Shown in pieces: positions 1 to 9,600 of a stretch of DNA of 64,000 nt. Position 1 is the stretch's first letter. Every line of letters begins with the position of its first letter. Below the pieces are notes generated by a model. It had not been told where the DNA came from and did no database searches. It saw only the letters and a program-made list of their open reading frames with translations. The DNA comes from Millionella massiliensis (GTDB lineage Bacteria > Bacteroidota > Bacteroidia > Bacteroidales > Rikenellaceae), in the NCBI RefSeq assembly GCF_900104655.1, contig NZ_FNWD01000002.1:124001-188000 (forward strand), given 5' to 3'. Made by a program: the position numbers and the translations under genes.

Positions 1-1134
1 CAAACGCTGGTGCAGGTCGTTGAAAACAACGGCCGTGAAGTCCTGTGTCGCGTCGGCCGGCAGGGTGAAGGTGTAGAACGGGCTGGTGGCCGTACCGCCG
101 AAAATCTTTTCGTAGCCGCCGTAGTAGAGAATCTCGCGCGAGTGGATTCGATAGTAGTATGTTTGGCCCGGTTCGAGGTTGGTCAGTCGGATTTTGTTCA
201 GTTCGTTACCTGCCATGGCCTGTCCGTCGACCAGCGTGCGGGCCAGGGTCAGGGCGGTCGTGTCGGCGCCGTATTCCACCCAGCTGTAGGCCGGCGTGTT
301 GGTCAGCCAGGTGACGGTGATGCCCCCTTCGGTGGGGTTCTGGAGGTAGGGATCGGTGCGGAGAATCTTGCCGTAGGTTACCTTGGCATATACGGGTCGG
401 TGGTCAGACTGATATGGTGCGTCGATCACTCCGCGGTCGCTGACCTGATAAAAATGGTCACTGCCGATGTAGCCCCATATATAGTCGATGGCAGCGTCGG
501 GGGTGTCGGCCGGGCAGGTGAGACGTTTTGTGTCGGTCAGCGGCACGAAGGTTTTCCGCATGGCCTTGAAGGGTTCCGAGTCGGGGGTGAAGTTCAGGTC
601 GCCGGCCAGGTAGACCGCTTTCGTGGGGTAGCTGGCTGCCAGACTGTCGACGATCCGTACGGAGGTCAACTGGTCGGCTTCGGTCAGCGAAAAGTGGGTG
701 GCCATGAAGACGTAGTCGGGATATTCGGCCACGATCAGTGCGCGGGCCTCTTCGCGGCCGGGCAGGGCATAGCGTTTGATCGCCAGCGGCTCTTCTTTGT
801 ACAGCAGGCCGATGCCGTAGGCGCCGCCGTCATAGTCGATGGCCTTGGCAAAGGTGCCTTTCATACCGGTGCGGGCGGCAAACTCGCGGAGCGCGTCTGT
901 GCGGCCGTTGCGTCCGGTGAGGCTGTCGAGCTCCTGCAGGGCGCAGATGTCGGGCGCCTGGGCGCGGATCACGGCCGAGGCCCGTTCGTAGTTGCGGCTT
1001 CCGTTGATACTCATCCCGCCGCGAACGTTGTAACTCATGATACTCAGTTTGCCGGGGACATTTTCGGCTTGTGCGGCGGGCAGTGCGCCCATCAGCATAA
1101 ATAAGGATAGCCATCCTTTCAGTCGAATACGCAT
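1..1134 (-). CDS. Exported endonuclease/exonuclease/phosphatase protein with a second phosphatase module (3' end outside window)
   Basis: The frame is open from an ATG at 1134 to the window edge (378 codons). Residues 1-23 form a signal peptide (basic start, hydrophobic core, Ala-rich cleavage region). The EEP nuclease/phosphatase fold follows: a SYNVRGG strand near residue 35, LQELDS with the metal-binding Glu, AGDLNFTPDS, and the closing SDHRP motif. After it comes a fibronectin-like segment with PGQTYYYRI, as in the N-terminal domain of purple acid phosphatases. The last visible residues (VVFNDLHQR) look like the first motif of a calcineurin-type phosphoesterase. The protein is therefore probably a two-enzyme fusion acting outside the cytoplasm on phosphoesters or nucleic acids; the substrate is unknown. 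A -7 box (TATCTTTG) lies at 1195-1188. Confidence 0.8.
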   Translation of the reverse strand, partial: MRIRLKGWLSLFMLMGALPAAQAENVPGKLSIMSYNVRGGMSINGSRNYERASAVIRAQAPDICALQELDSLTGRNGRTDALREFAARTGMKGTFAKAIDYDGGAYGIGLLYKEEPLAIKRYALPGREEARALIVAEYPDYVFMATHFSLTEADQLTSVRIVDSLAASYPTKAVYLAGDLNFTPDSEPFKAMRKTFVPLTDTKRLTCPADTPDAAIDYIWGYIGSDHFYQVSDRGVIDAPYQSDHRPVYAKVTYGKILRTDPYLQNPTEGGITVTWLTNTPAYSWVEYGADTTALTLARTLVDGQAMAGNELNKIRLTNLEPGQTYYYRIHSREILYYGGYEKIFGGTATSPFYTFTLPADATQDFTAVVFNDLHQRL

Positions 1135-1187
1135 ACTCGTTTGGGGTTAGGTTATTTTGTCGGTTATTGTGTTGTCGTTTTAACTTT

Positions 1188-1195
1188 CAAAGATA
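1188..1195 (-). promoter_or_regulatory. -7 element of the EEP/phosphatase gene
   Basis: TATCTTTG on the minus strand is an exact match to the Bacteroidetes TAnnTTTG, about 53 bases before the ATG. It sits back to back with the catalase promoter. Confidence 0.6.
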
Positions 1196-1220
1196 GAAAA
1201 ATAGTGGTGTAAATTTTTTG

Positions 1221-1250
1221 AAATAGAATTATTCTAATTTAAGAATAATT
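1221..1250. promoter_or_regulatory. Palindromic Fur/PerR-like operator ahead of catalase
   Basis: TAGAAT-T-ATTCTA (1224-1236) is a perfect 6-1-6 palindrome, with additional flanking AA/TT matches. A second view of the same stretch is the 9-base inverted repeat AATTATTCT (1227-1235) / AGAATAATT (1242-1250). The 6-1-6/7-1-7 layout and AT-rich sequence are those of Fur-family, especially PerR, boxes. It lies directly upstream of the catalase -7 box, where a peroxide-responsive repressor would sit. Which regulator binds is inferred. Confidence 0.5.
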
Positions 1251-1252
1251 AT

Positions 1253-1260
1253 TATTTTTG
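1253..1260 (+). promoter_or_regulatory. -7 element of catalase promoter
   Basis: TATTTTTG matches TAnnTTTG exactly, 31 bases before the catalase ATG. No clear -33 TTG is seen; the palindrome occupies that space. Confidence 0.6.
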
Positions 1261-1291
1261 TCGTGTAAACCAAAACCAAATCTACTGCCCT

Positions 1292-2770
1292 ATGGAAAAG
1301 CAACAATCAACTCGTCTGACGGCAGCAAATGGTCGTCCGGTGGCCGACAATCAGAATGTGCAAACGGCCGGTCCGCGTGGTCCGATGGTGATGCAGGACC
1401 CGTGGTTTATCGAAAAACTGGCCCATTTCGACCGGGAGGTGATTCCCGAACGGCGTATGCACGCCAAAGGTTCGGGAGCTTACGGCACGTTCACCGTGAC
1501 GCACGACATCACTCGGTACACGCGTGCTTCGATCTTTGCCCAGGTGGGCAAACAGACCGACTGTTTCGTCCGTTTCTCGACCGTGGCCGGCGAACGCGGC
1601 GCCGCGGATGCCGAACGTGATATTCGCGGTTTTGCGATCAAGTTCTACACCGACGAGGGTAACTGGGACCTGGTCGGGAACAACACCCCGGTCTTCTTCC
1701 TGCGTGACCCGCTGAAGTTCCCCGATCTGAATCACGTGGTCAAACGCGATCCGCGTACCAATATGCATAGTGCCAATGCCAACTGGGACTTCTGGACGCT
1801 GCTGCCCGAAGCACTCCATCAGGTGACCATCACGATGAGCGACCGCGGCATCCCCGCTTCGTATCGCCACATGCACGGCTTCGGAAGCCATACGTACAGC
1901 TTTTACAACCGCGATAATCAACGGACCTGGGTGAAGTTCCACCTCGAAACGCAGCAGGGGATCCGCAACCTGACCGATCAGGAGGCGGCCGAGATCATTG
2001 CCCGCGACCGCGACTCGCATCAGCGCGACCTTTACGAGGCGATCGAGCGAGGCGACTACCCGCGCTGGACGTTCCGTATCCAGGTGATGACCGAAGAGCA
2101 GGCCCGCACTTACCGCATCAACCCGTTCGACCTGACGAAGGTGTGGCCCCACAAGGATTTCCCGCTGATCGACGTCGGGGTGCTGGAGCTCAACCGCAAT
2201 CCCGACAACTATTTCGCCGAGGTGGAGCAGGCGGCCTTCAATCCGCAGAACATTGTTGAGGGGATCGGTTTCTCGCCCGACAAGATGCTTCAGGGACGCC
2301 TCTTCTCATACGGCGATGCGCAGCGTTATCGGCTGGGGGTCAATCACGACCAGATCCCGGTCAACCGGCCGCGTTGTCCGTTCCACGCCTACCATCGCGA
2401 CGGGGCGATGCGGGTCGACGGTAATTACGGCTCGACGATCGGTTACGAACCCAACAGCTACGGCGAGTGGCAGGAGTCGCCTCATACCAAGGAGCCACCG
2501 TTGTCCGTGTCCGGCGATGTCTACAATTACGATGCGCGCGAGTACGACGATGACTACTACTCGCAGCCGGGCGACCTGTTCCGCCTGATGAGCCCCGAAC
2601 AGCAGCAGGTGTTGTGCGAGAATACGGCCCGAAACATGGGTCCCGACACCGAGCTCTTCATCAAACAGCGCCACGTCCGGAACTGTTACAAGGCTGATCC
2701 GGCCTATGGCGAGGGGCTGGCCCGTGCACTGGGTATCGATCTGAACGAAGCGTTGCAGGCTACCCGTTAA
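1292..2770 (+). CDS. katA: Heme catalase (monofunctional, small-subunit type)
   Basis: Converts hydrogen peroxide to water and oxygen in the cytoplasm. At 492 residues it has the usual length of clade 3 small-subunit catalases. The catalytic His57 lies in [14 protein letters not shown], the distal Asn in [12 protein letters not shown] (about residues 129-140), and the heme-ligating Tyr340 in [14 protein letters not shown]. There is no signal peptide. It stands alone, with its own operator-promoter (1221-1260) and a strong terminator (2857-2906). The palindrome upstream suggests peroxide-controlled expression, consistent with oxygen defence in a gut anaerobe. Family assignment is near certain; regulation is inferred. 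Confidence 0.97.
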   Translation: MEKQQSTRLTAANGRPVADNQNVQTAGPRGPMVMQDPWFIEKLAHFDREVIPERRMHAKGSGAYGTFTVTHDITRYTRASIFAQVGKQTDCFVRFSTVAGERGAADAERDIRGFAIKFYTDEGNWDLVGNNTPVFFLRDPLKFPDLNHVVKRDPRTNMHSANANWDFWTLLPEALHQVTITMSDRGIPASYRHMHGFGSHTYSFYNRDNQRTWVKFHLETQQGIRNLTDQEAAEIIARDRDSHQRDLYEAIERGDYPRWTFRIQVMTEEQARTYRINPFDLTKVWPHKDFPLIDVGVLELNRNPDNYFAEVEQAAFNPQNIVEGIGFSPDKMLQGRLFSYGDAQRYRLGVNHDQIPVNRPRCPFHAYHRDGAMRVDGNYGSTIGYEPNSYGEWQESPHTKEPPLSVSGDVYNYDAREYDDDYYSQPGDLFRLMSPEQQQVLCENTARNMGPDTELFIKQRHVRNCYKADPAYGEGLARALGIDLNEALQATR

Positions 2771-2856
2771 TCGGTGTGCAACGCAGGTCGCACGCCGGAG
2801 AGCATGTGTCTGGTACGGATTCGGGCACGGTTCTCCGGCCGGAGCGGCCGGATTGG

Positions 2857-2906
2857 AATGCCGTGAAAAGTGGTGCGCCGTGTGCGGACTTTTCACGGCA
2901 TTTTCG
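2857..2906 (+). terminator. Catalase terminator
   Basis: Perfect 15-base stem, 2857-2871 with 2888-2902 (AATGCCGTGAAAAGT arm), 16-base loop, then TTTT. Confidence 0.75.
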
Positions 2907-2938
2907 TAAATTTACGCATTGTTAAACCTGTCATTCGT

Positions 2939-3280
2939 ATGATGGAATTTCTTCAGGATTATCGATTGCTCGGGCTGTTGATCGGTATCTGCACCTTTCT
3001 GATTATCGGCCTGTTCCATCCGGTGGTCATCAAAGCCGAATACTACTGGGGAACGCGCTGCTGGTGGCTGTTCCTGGTTCTGGGAGTGGTCGGAACAGTC
3101 GGCTCGCTGCTGACCGAAAATGTGCTCCTGTCGGCACTGCTGGGCGTGTTCGCCTTTTCGTCGTTCTGGACCATCAAAGAGGTCTTTGAACAGCAGGACC
3201 GTGTGCTGAAAGGGTGGTTCCCGATGAACCCCAAACGTAAGGCCTATTACGAGGCAATCAGAAACAAGGAAAAACGCTAA
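2939..3280 (+). CDS. DUF4491 family small membrane protein
   Basis: About 113 residues. The start is placed at the paired ATGs at 2939/2942, because an upstream extension to 2870 would run through the catalase terminator. Three hydrophobic helices are visible (about residues 8-28, 37-58 and 60-80), then a charged tail with GWFPMNPKRK. This matches the Bacteroidales DUF4491 family, whose role is unknown. The DUF2461 gene starts 8 bases after its stop, so the two are probably cotranscribed. Confidence 0.75.
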   Translation: MMEFLQDYRLLGLLIGICTFLIIGLFHPVVIKAEYYWGTRCWWLFLVLGVVGTVGSLLTENVLLSALLGVFAFSSFWTIKEVFEQQDRVLKGWFPMNPKRKAYYEAIRNKEKR

Positions 3281-3288
3281 ACTCAACT

Positions 3289-3966
3289 ATGATAGCTCAA
3301 GCGACACTCGATTTTCTGGACGATCTGCGCCGGAACAATTACAAAGAGTGGTTTCATGCCAACCGCAGCCGTTACGAGGCTGCGCGTGAGGATGTGTTGG
3401 AGAACGCTTCCTGCCTGATCGAGGGAATCAATGAGTTCGACCCGTCACTCGGTTATCCGGACGTCAGCCGGGCGATCTACCGCATCAACCGCAATCTGCG
3501 CTTCTCGGCCGACAAACGACCCTACAAAACCCATTTCGGGGTGGTGATGAATGCCGACGGGGATCGTCACAGCCCGCTGTCGGGCTACTATATGCACATC
3601 GAGCCGGGCGGCATGTCGGTCGCCTCGTGCGGCATATACATTACGGAGGACAAGGCCGCGGTGCTGCCGCTGATCCGCCGGGCGATCGATGAACGCTGGG
3701 ATGAGTTCTCGGCCATTGTCGACAATCCGGAGTTCCGCGAGAAGGTGGGCGACCTGTCGCGCGAGGATCGGGTGCTGAAGCGGGTGCCGCGGGGCTTCCG
3801 GGCCGATTCTCCGGCGGCGGAGTATCTGAAACTGAATCACTTTTATGTCTGGACGGAACTGCCCGATGCGTTGGTCACAAGTCCGGATTATATCCCGCGT
3901 GCGTTGGAGCTCTACCGGTTGATGAAGCCGCTGAACGATTTTCTGAACCGGGCGATTCGTCCTTAG
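3289..3966 (+). CDS. DUF2461 (TIGR02453) family protein
   Basis: A 225-residue cytoplasmic protein. The family signature is clear: FLDDLRRNNYKEWFHANRSRYEAAR at the N-terminus, RINRNLRFSADKRPYKTHFG in the middle, and YMHIEPGGMSVASCGIY. The family is widespread but biochemically uncharacterised. It is full length and lies 8 bases after the DUF4491 gene. Confidence 0.88.
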   Translation: MIAQATLDFLDDLRRNNYKEWFHANRSRYEAAREDVLENASCLIEGINEFDPSLGYPDVSRAIYRINRNLRFSADKRPYKTHFGVVMNADGDRHSPLSGYYMHIEPGGMSVASCGIYITEDKAAVLPLIRRAIDERWDEFSAIVDNPEFREKVGDLSREDRVLKRVPRGFRADSPAAEYLKLNHFYVWTELPDALVTSPDYIPRALELYRLMKPLNDFLNRAIRP

Positions 3967-4024
3967 TCATACGGGGTGCTGGCTGTGGGTACCGGACTGG
4001 ACGGTTCGGCCGAATTGTCTGAAT

Positions 4025-4068
4025 CAGCCGATGCAGCCGATGCAGCCGATGCAGCCGATGTGGCCGAT
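4025..4068. repeat. 9-base tandem repeat (GCAGCCGAT), five units
   Basis: Four near-perfect copies of CAGCCGAT spaced by G, then a fifth copy with CA changed to TG. The repeat is in the gap between the DUF2461 gene and the histone-like gene. It reads as Ala-Ala-Asp or Ser-Ala in various frames, but no convincing gene contains it. Confidence 0.8.
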
Positions 4069-4093
4069 TCGGCTGAGGGTCGACCGGTAACGA

Positions 4094-4142
4094 TGAAAAA
4101 AGCGAAGGGCCTTTTCTTACACAATGTAAGAAAAGGCCCTTC
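4094..4142 (-). terminator. Terminator of the histone-H1-like gene
   Basis: Perfect 18-base stem (4104-4121 with 4125-4142), 3-base loop, followed on the minus strand by GCTTTTTT. Confidence 0.9.
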
Positions 4143-4165
4143 GGTGTATACGTCGAGAAACGAAA

Positions 4166-4342
4166 CTATTTTTTTGATTCTTCGAGCGATACCTGGCGGA
4201 ACTCTTTCATCAGTTTGGTCAGTTCCAGCGTAGCTTTGCGGGCACGGGTGCCGGCAGCTTTGTTTCCTTTTTCGAGTTGCAGAGCAGCGTTTTCCTGGAA
4301 ATTGGCGATCTCTGCGTTGATTTTTTTGAGCAATTCTTCCAT
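4166..4342 (-). CDS. Histone H1-like small basic protein
   Basis: 58 residues from an ATG at 4342. It begins MEELLKKINAEIANFQENAA, then a basic stretch GNKAAGTRARKATLELTKLMKEF. This matches the short Hc1/H1-like nucleoid proteins common in Bacteroidetes, thought to bind DNA through the Lys/Arg-rich part. The predicted structure is one long helical hairpin with no membrane segment. A strong terminator follows directly. The longer upstream open frame (to 4564) is ignored because it has no coding character. Confidence 0.85.
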   Translation of the reverse strand: MEELLKKINAEIANFQENAALQLEKGNKAAGTRARKATLELTKLMKEFRQVSLEESKK

Positions 4343-4640
4343 AATTTGTGCGTTTAGTTTTCGCGCTCCAAAAGTAATAAAAACCTTGTAAAAACAAATT
4401 TCTCGGGCCCCCTCGGGCGAAAAATAAATGCATGTTTGCGAAAAAATGAACAATGGAGGTGACGTATGCCTGTGCTCGGTACAGAGGTGCAGTGTGACGG
4501 TGGCGAGAATGAAGGGGTGCGGCGTGGAGGTGATGTGGCGGGAGGGGATTACAGCGGTGGGCACCCTGGAAAGATTGTGAGTGGGCGAAGTCTTTCTCTA
4601 TGCCCGGTTATCCGATTATCTGAATGTTTCGTATCGGTAT
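4343..4640. other. Intergenic, no gene recognised
   Basis: Starts of the histone gene leader and otherwise featureless sequence up to the tRNA-Leu terminator. No convincing reading frame was seen. Confidence 0.6.
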
Positions 4641-4682
4641 GAAATAAAAACAGCAAGACAACCGCACAAGGTTGTCTTGCTG
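4641..4682 (-). terminator. tRNA-Leu terminator
   Basis: 13-base perfect stem (4651-4663 with 4670-4682), 6-base loop, then TTTTTATTTC on the minus strand. Confidence 0.85.
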
Positions 4683-4687
4683 TTTCG

Positions 4688-4770
4688 TACTCCGGGCGGG
4701 ACTTGAACCCGCACAGCCAAATGGCCAAAGGATTTTAAGTCCTTCGTGTCTACCATTCCACCACCGGAGC
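4688..4770 (-). tRNA. tRNA-Leu (anticodon TAA)
   Basis: Reading the minus strand, a 7-pair acceptor stem (one G-U) starts GCTCCGG and closes CCGGAGT with discriminator A. The anticodon loop CTTAAAA gives TAA. A long variable arm (GGCC/GGCT) marks a class II tRNA, and GGTTCAAGTCC is the T arm. Length is 83 bases; CCA is not encoded. Confidence 0.95.
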
Positions 4771-5296
4771 CCGTGTCGGTCAATCCCCCGTGCTGGGGAA
4801 TTGTAGCGGCGAAGATAGTGATTCCCGGTCGAATGCCCAAATTTATCGGGAAAAGAATCGCCCGTGTCGCGGGGCGAGGCTGTGTCGGCAAGGGGTGGAT
4901 CGGGATGTTTGAGCGGGCAGTCGGCCGTCTGGGGCTGGTGAGGACGGCGAATGGAGAGGGCGGTGAATAAAGGCTCCTGGCGATTGTTGCGTGCGGGCTG
5001 TTCTGAATTGGGTGTGTGGGCAGGAAGCGCATAGCCAAATCTTGTCCATCGACGGTGGTGGATTTGCGCATGTGTGAAGGGTGGGGTAGAGAGCGGATGT
5101 TGGTGAAATACCGCTGCTGTTGAGTGGCTATTGGTGAACGTCCGCTCGATCTGTTACTCTCATTGATGAGGGGGCGGGGGTAGGGAGGGTGAAAGGTAAA
5201 TCGTAGAATTATCCATGCTTATATCGGTTTTGTCTATTCCCGAACCGAGGCGAAGTCGTTTTCTTTGTAAGCAGAAAGATCTAAATCCCTGGCAAT
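4771..5296. other. Intergenic, no gene recognised
   Basis: About 525 bases with only short unconvincing frames. It must hold the promoter of the sugar porter, but no exact TAnnTTTG was found; TTTTCTTTG near 5259-5267 is the nearest look-alike. Confidence 0.5.
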
Positions 5297-6670
5297 ATGA
5301 AACAGACATCCGTTTACTTAATGCTGATTTGTTTGGTCTCGGCCATGGGCGGCCTCCTGTTCGGCTACGATTGGGTGGTCATCGGTGGAGCCAAAATATT
5401 CTATGAACCCTTCTTCCAACTTGGCGACTCTGCGGCCCTGAGGGGCTGGGCCATGAGCAGCGCTCTGGTCGGCTGTCTGGTCGGCGCCTTGCTCTCCGGT
5501 GCGTGGAGCGACCGCTATGGACGTAAGAAAATGTTGATCGTCGCGGCTTTCCTCTTCGTCGTCTCCGCTATCGGAACCGGTGCTGTGGATACCTTCTGGC
5601 CGTTTGTGATCTACCGTATTGTCGGCGGCTTCGGGATCGGGATCGCTTCCAACGTCTCGCCCGTATATATTGCAGAGGTGTCGCCCGCAGCGGTCCGTGG
5701 GAAATTCGTCTCGCTCAATCAGCTGACCATCGTGCTCGGTATTCTGATGGCGCAACTGGTCAACTGGCGCATCGGCGAACACTTTACGGCCGGCTCCGAA
5801 GCCCTCAGTGCCTACAGCATCGAGTGGGCCTGGCGCTGGATGTTCTGGGCAGAGCTGGTGCCTGCCGGTCTCTTCTTTGTGCTGGCCTTCCTGATTCCGG
5901 AGAGCCCCCGCTGGCTGGCTGCGGTGGGGCGTACGGACGAGGCCGGTAAGATTCTGACGTGCGTTGCCGGCAGCGAATATGCCTCGACCACGCTTCGCGA
6001 GTTGCAGCAGGTGACCGGCAACAAGACCGAACGCGCCGGATGGAAAGACCTGTTGCACCCCCGACTGAGAACCGTGTTGGTGATCGGTATCGTGCTGGCG
6101 GTTTTCCAGCAGTGGTGCGGGATCAACGTGATCTTCAACTATGCTCATGAAATCTTCTCGGCGGCCGGTTATGAAGTCTCCGAGGTGTTGATGAATATCG
6201 TCGTGACCGGGGTGACCAACGTGATCTTTACCTTCGTGGCCATCTACACGGTCGATCGCTGGGGACGGCGCACGCTGATGCTGGTCGGTGCGGCCGGGCT
6301 GGCTGTGATCTACGCCGTGTTGGGGCTGGGCTACTTCTTTGGACTCCACGGCTGGCCGATGCTGCTGCTGGTGGTGCTGGCCATCGCCTGCTACGCCATG
6401 TCGCTGGCGCCGGTGCTGTGGGTAGTGCTTTCCGAGATCTTCCCCGTCCGCGTGCGCGGTATGGCCATGGCCCTCTCCACCTTCTTCCTCTGGACCGCCA
6501 GCTTCCTGCTGACCTACACCTTCCCCATCCTGAATGATTCGATTCAGGCGTCGGGCATCTTCTGGCTCTACGGGGCGATCTGTCTGGCCGGTTTCCTCTT
6601 TATCCGTGCGAAGCTCCCCGAAACCAAGGGAAAAACCCTCGAAGAACTGGAACAGAAATTAACGAAATAA
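5297..6670 (+). CDS. Sugar porter family MFS transporter
   Basis: 457 residues, about 12 membrane helices, inner membrane. Sugar-porter signatures are present: SDRYGRKK in the loop after TM2, PESPRWL before the central loop (about residues 197-203), GRR repeated after TM8 (VDRWGRRTLML), and PETKGKTLEELE at the C-terminus, as in XylE and GalP-type sugar/H+ symporters. QQWCGINVIFNY in TM7 is the sugar-binding motif. The substrate cannot be read from the sequence. The DUF5107-TPR gene begins 16 bases downstream, implying an operon for oligosaccharide use. Confidence 0.92.
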   Translation: MKQTSVYLMLICLVSAMGGLLFGYDWVVIGGAKIFYEPFFQLGDSAALRGWAMSSALVGCLVGALLSGAWSDRYGRKKMLIVAAFLFVVSAIGTGAVDTFWPFVIYRIVGGFGIGIASNVSPVYIAEVSPAAVRGKFVSLNQLTIVLGILMAQLVNWRIGEHFTAGSEALSAYSIEWAWRWMFWAELVPAGLFFVLAFLIPESPRWLAAVGRTDEAGKILTCVAGSEYASTTLRELQQVTGNKTERAGWKDLLHPRLRTVLVIGIVLAVFQQWCGINVIFNYAHEIFSAAGYEVSEVLMNIVVTGVTNVIFTFVAIYTVDRWGRRTLMLVGAAGLAVIYAVLGLGYFFGLHGWPMLLLVVLAIACYAMSLAPVLWVVLSEIFPVRVRGMAMALSTFFLWTASFLLTYTFPILNDSIQASGIFWLYGAICLAGFLFIRAKLPETKGKTLEELEQKLTK

Positions 6671-6686
6671 CCCTTCTATATACGCA

Positions 6687-9600
6687 ATGGCAGAAAATGT
6701 AAAAGTATGGGAGGAGGATGTGCTCCTGCCGACCTACGGTATCGGAAAACCCGAAAAGAACCCGATGTTTCTCGAAAAACGGGTCTACCAGGGTAGCAGC
6801 GGAGTGGTCTATCCCTACCCCGTGATCGAACGTATCGAAGATACCTGCAAAGAGCAGTCCTACCACGCGATTTTTCTCGAAAACGAGTACCTCAAGGTGA
6901 TGATCCTGCCCGAGCTGGGCGGACGCGTCCAAATGGCATACGACAAGATCAAACAGCGCCATTTCATCTACTATAACCATGTGATCAAACCCGCTTTGGT
7001 GGGGCTGACGGGGCCTTGGATCTCCGGCGGTATCGAATTCAACTGGCCCCAGCACCACCGTCCCAGCACCTTCCTGCCGGTCGATTACTCGATCGAAAAA
7101 CGGGCCGACGGCAGTGCCGTTGTCTGGGTGAGCGAGCGCGAACGGATGTTCCACCAGAAGGGGATGGCCGGTTTCACGCTGCGTCCCGGTCGTGCCGTGC
7201 TCGAAATCCAGGGCAAGGTCTATAACCCCACGCCCATCCCGCAGACCTTCCTGTGGTGGGCCAATCCCGCCGTGGCCGTCAACGATGCCTATCAGTCGGT
7301 CTTCCCCGGCGACGTGAACGCCGTTTTCGACCACGGGAAACGCGACGTCTCGCGCTATCCCATCGCCACCGGCACCTACTACAAGATGGACTACTCGGCC
7401 GGTGTCGATATTTCGCGCTACAAGAATATCCCCGTGCCCACCTCCTACATGGCCATCCGGTCGAAATATAACTTCGTGGGCGGTTACGAGAATGATACCC
7501 GTGCCGGTGTGCTCCACGTGGCCAACCACCACATCTCGCCCGGCAAGAAACAGTGGACCTGGGGTAACGGTGACTTCGGGCAGGCCTGGGACCGCAACCT
7601 GACCGACTCCGACGGCCCCTATATCGAACTGATGACCGGCGTCTTCACCGACAACCAGCCCGACTTTACGTGGCTCCAACCCTACGAAGAGAAGACCTTC
7701 ACGCAATACTTCATGCCCTACCGCGAGCTGGGTGTTGTCAAAAACGCCTCGGCCGACCTGCTGATGAACATAGAGCCGGCCGGCGAGGGGGCTCGTCTGA
7801 AAATTTTTGCCACCTCGGCTCAGTCCGGGCTGCGCATCCGCGTGACGCAGAACGGCGAAACGAAGTTCAACGAGGTGCGTGATGTGTGCCCCGAAGAGAT
7901 CCTCGACGAGATGGTTCCCGTAGCCGATCTGAAGGGTATCAATGTAGAGATTCGTCGCGCCGACGGCAAACTGCTGCTCGGCTGGGAACCGGAGCCCGAC
8001 GCGATCAAAGAGGTGCCCGAGCCTGCCAAAGCCGCTCTCGATCCGAAGGATGTGGCGACCACCGAACAACTCTACCTGACCGGGCTCCACCTCGAACAGT
8101 ATCGCCATGCCACCTATCAGGCGACGGATTACTACCTCGAGGCGCTGCGCCGCGATCCGAGCGACGTCCGCAACAACAACGCCATGGGGCTGTGGCTCAT
8201 CCGCAAGGGACAGTTCGCCCAGGCAGAACCCTACCTGCGTCGCGCCGTGGCCACCCTCACCGAACGCAACCCGAACCCCTACGACGGCGAACCGCTCTAC
8301 AACCTGGGCCTTTCGCTGAAATTCCAGGGGAAACTCGACGAAGCCTACGACTACTTCTACAAAGCCTGCTGGAATGCCGCCTGGCAGGATGCCGGATACT
8401 ATGCGCTGGCCCAGATCTCGGCCTCGAAAGGCAACTGGGAAGACGCCCTCTATGAAATCGACAAATCGCTGCTCCGCAACTGGCACAATCTGCGCGGACG
8501 CCACCTGAAGGCTGCCGTTCTGCGCCACCTGGGGCGTGCCGACGAAGCACTGGCGCTGATCCGCGCCTCGCAGGCCATCGACCGGTTCAACTTCGGTTGC
8601 GGTTTCGAAGAGTACCTGCTGACCCGCAAGAGCGAAATTCGCGACGAGTTGCTCGCCCGGATGCGTTCCGAAGGGCACAACTATGCCGAACTGGCCCTGG
8701 ACTACGCCTCGGCCGGTTGCTGGGACGAGGCCCTCGAAGTGGTCGACATGGCATGCAGCGCCGCCCAGACCGAACGTACGCTGCTCTATTATTATAAGAG
8801 CTGGTTCCTGCTGGAGGCAGGTCGCACGGCCGAAGCTGAGGCTGCCATCCGCGAAGCCGAACAGCAGCCCGCCGACTACTGTTTCCCGAACACGCTGGAG
8901 GCTATCCTTGCCCTGCAGGCCGTGATTGCCGCTGCCGGAGGAAAGGCACCGAAAGCGCATTATTACCTCGGCAACCTCTGGTACGACAAGCGTCAGTATC
9001 CGGAAGCCATCGCCGAGTGGGAGGCCTCGGCACGCGAAGACGATCGGTTTCCGACCGTGTTCCGCAACCTGTCGCTGGCCTACTTCAACAAGCTCGGACG
9101 ACGCGACGAAGCGGTGGCCCTGCTCGAAAAGGCCTTTGCGCTGGATACGACCGATGCCCGCATCCTGATGGAGCTCGACCAACTCTACAAACGGCTGAAT
9201 CGTCCGCATGCCGAGCGGTTGGCTTTCCTCGACCAGCATCGTGACGTCGCCTTCACGCGCGACGACCTCTATCTGGAGTACGTGACGCTGCTCAACCAAC
9301 TGGGCCGCTATGCCGACGCGATCCGGATGATTGACGAACGACGCTTCCACCCCTGGGAGGGCGGTGAAGGCAAGGTGCCGGCCCAATACCAGCTGGCCCG
9401 TGTCGAAGTGGTCAAGGTGTTGCTCCGCGACGGTGAGTATGAACAGGCGCTGAACCTCATCGACGAGTGTTTCGTCTATCCCCACAACCTGGGTGAGGGC
9501 AAACTCCACGGTGCGCAGGAAAATGACTTCAACTACTACAAGGCTTGTGCCCTGCAGGCGCTCGGTCGCGAGGATGAGGCCCGGGCGTTGTTCCGTGCAG

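Noticed and set aside
10-1104. 364-residue open frame on the plus strand
   Set aside because: It is the antisense of the EEP/phosphatase gene; its translation has no family signature and the opposite strand has full motifs.
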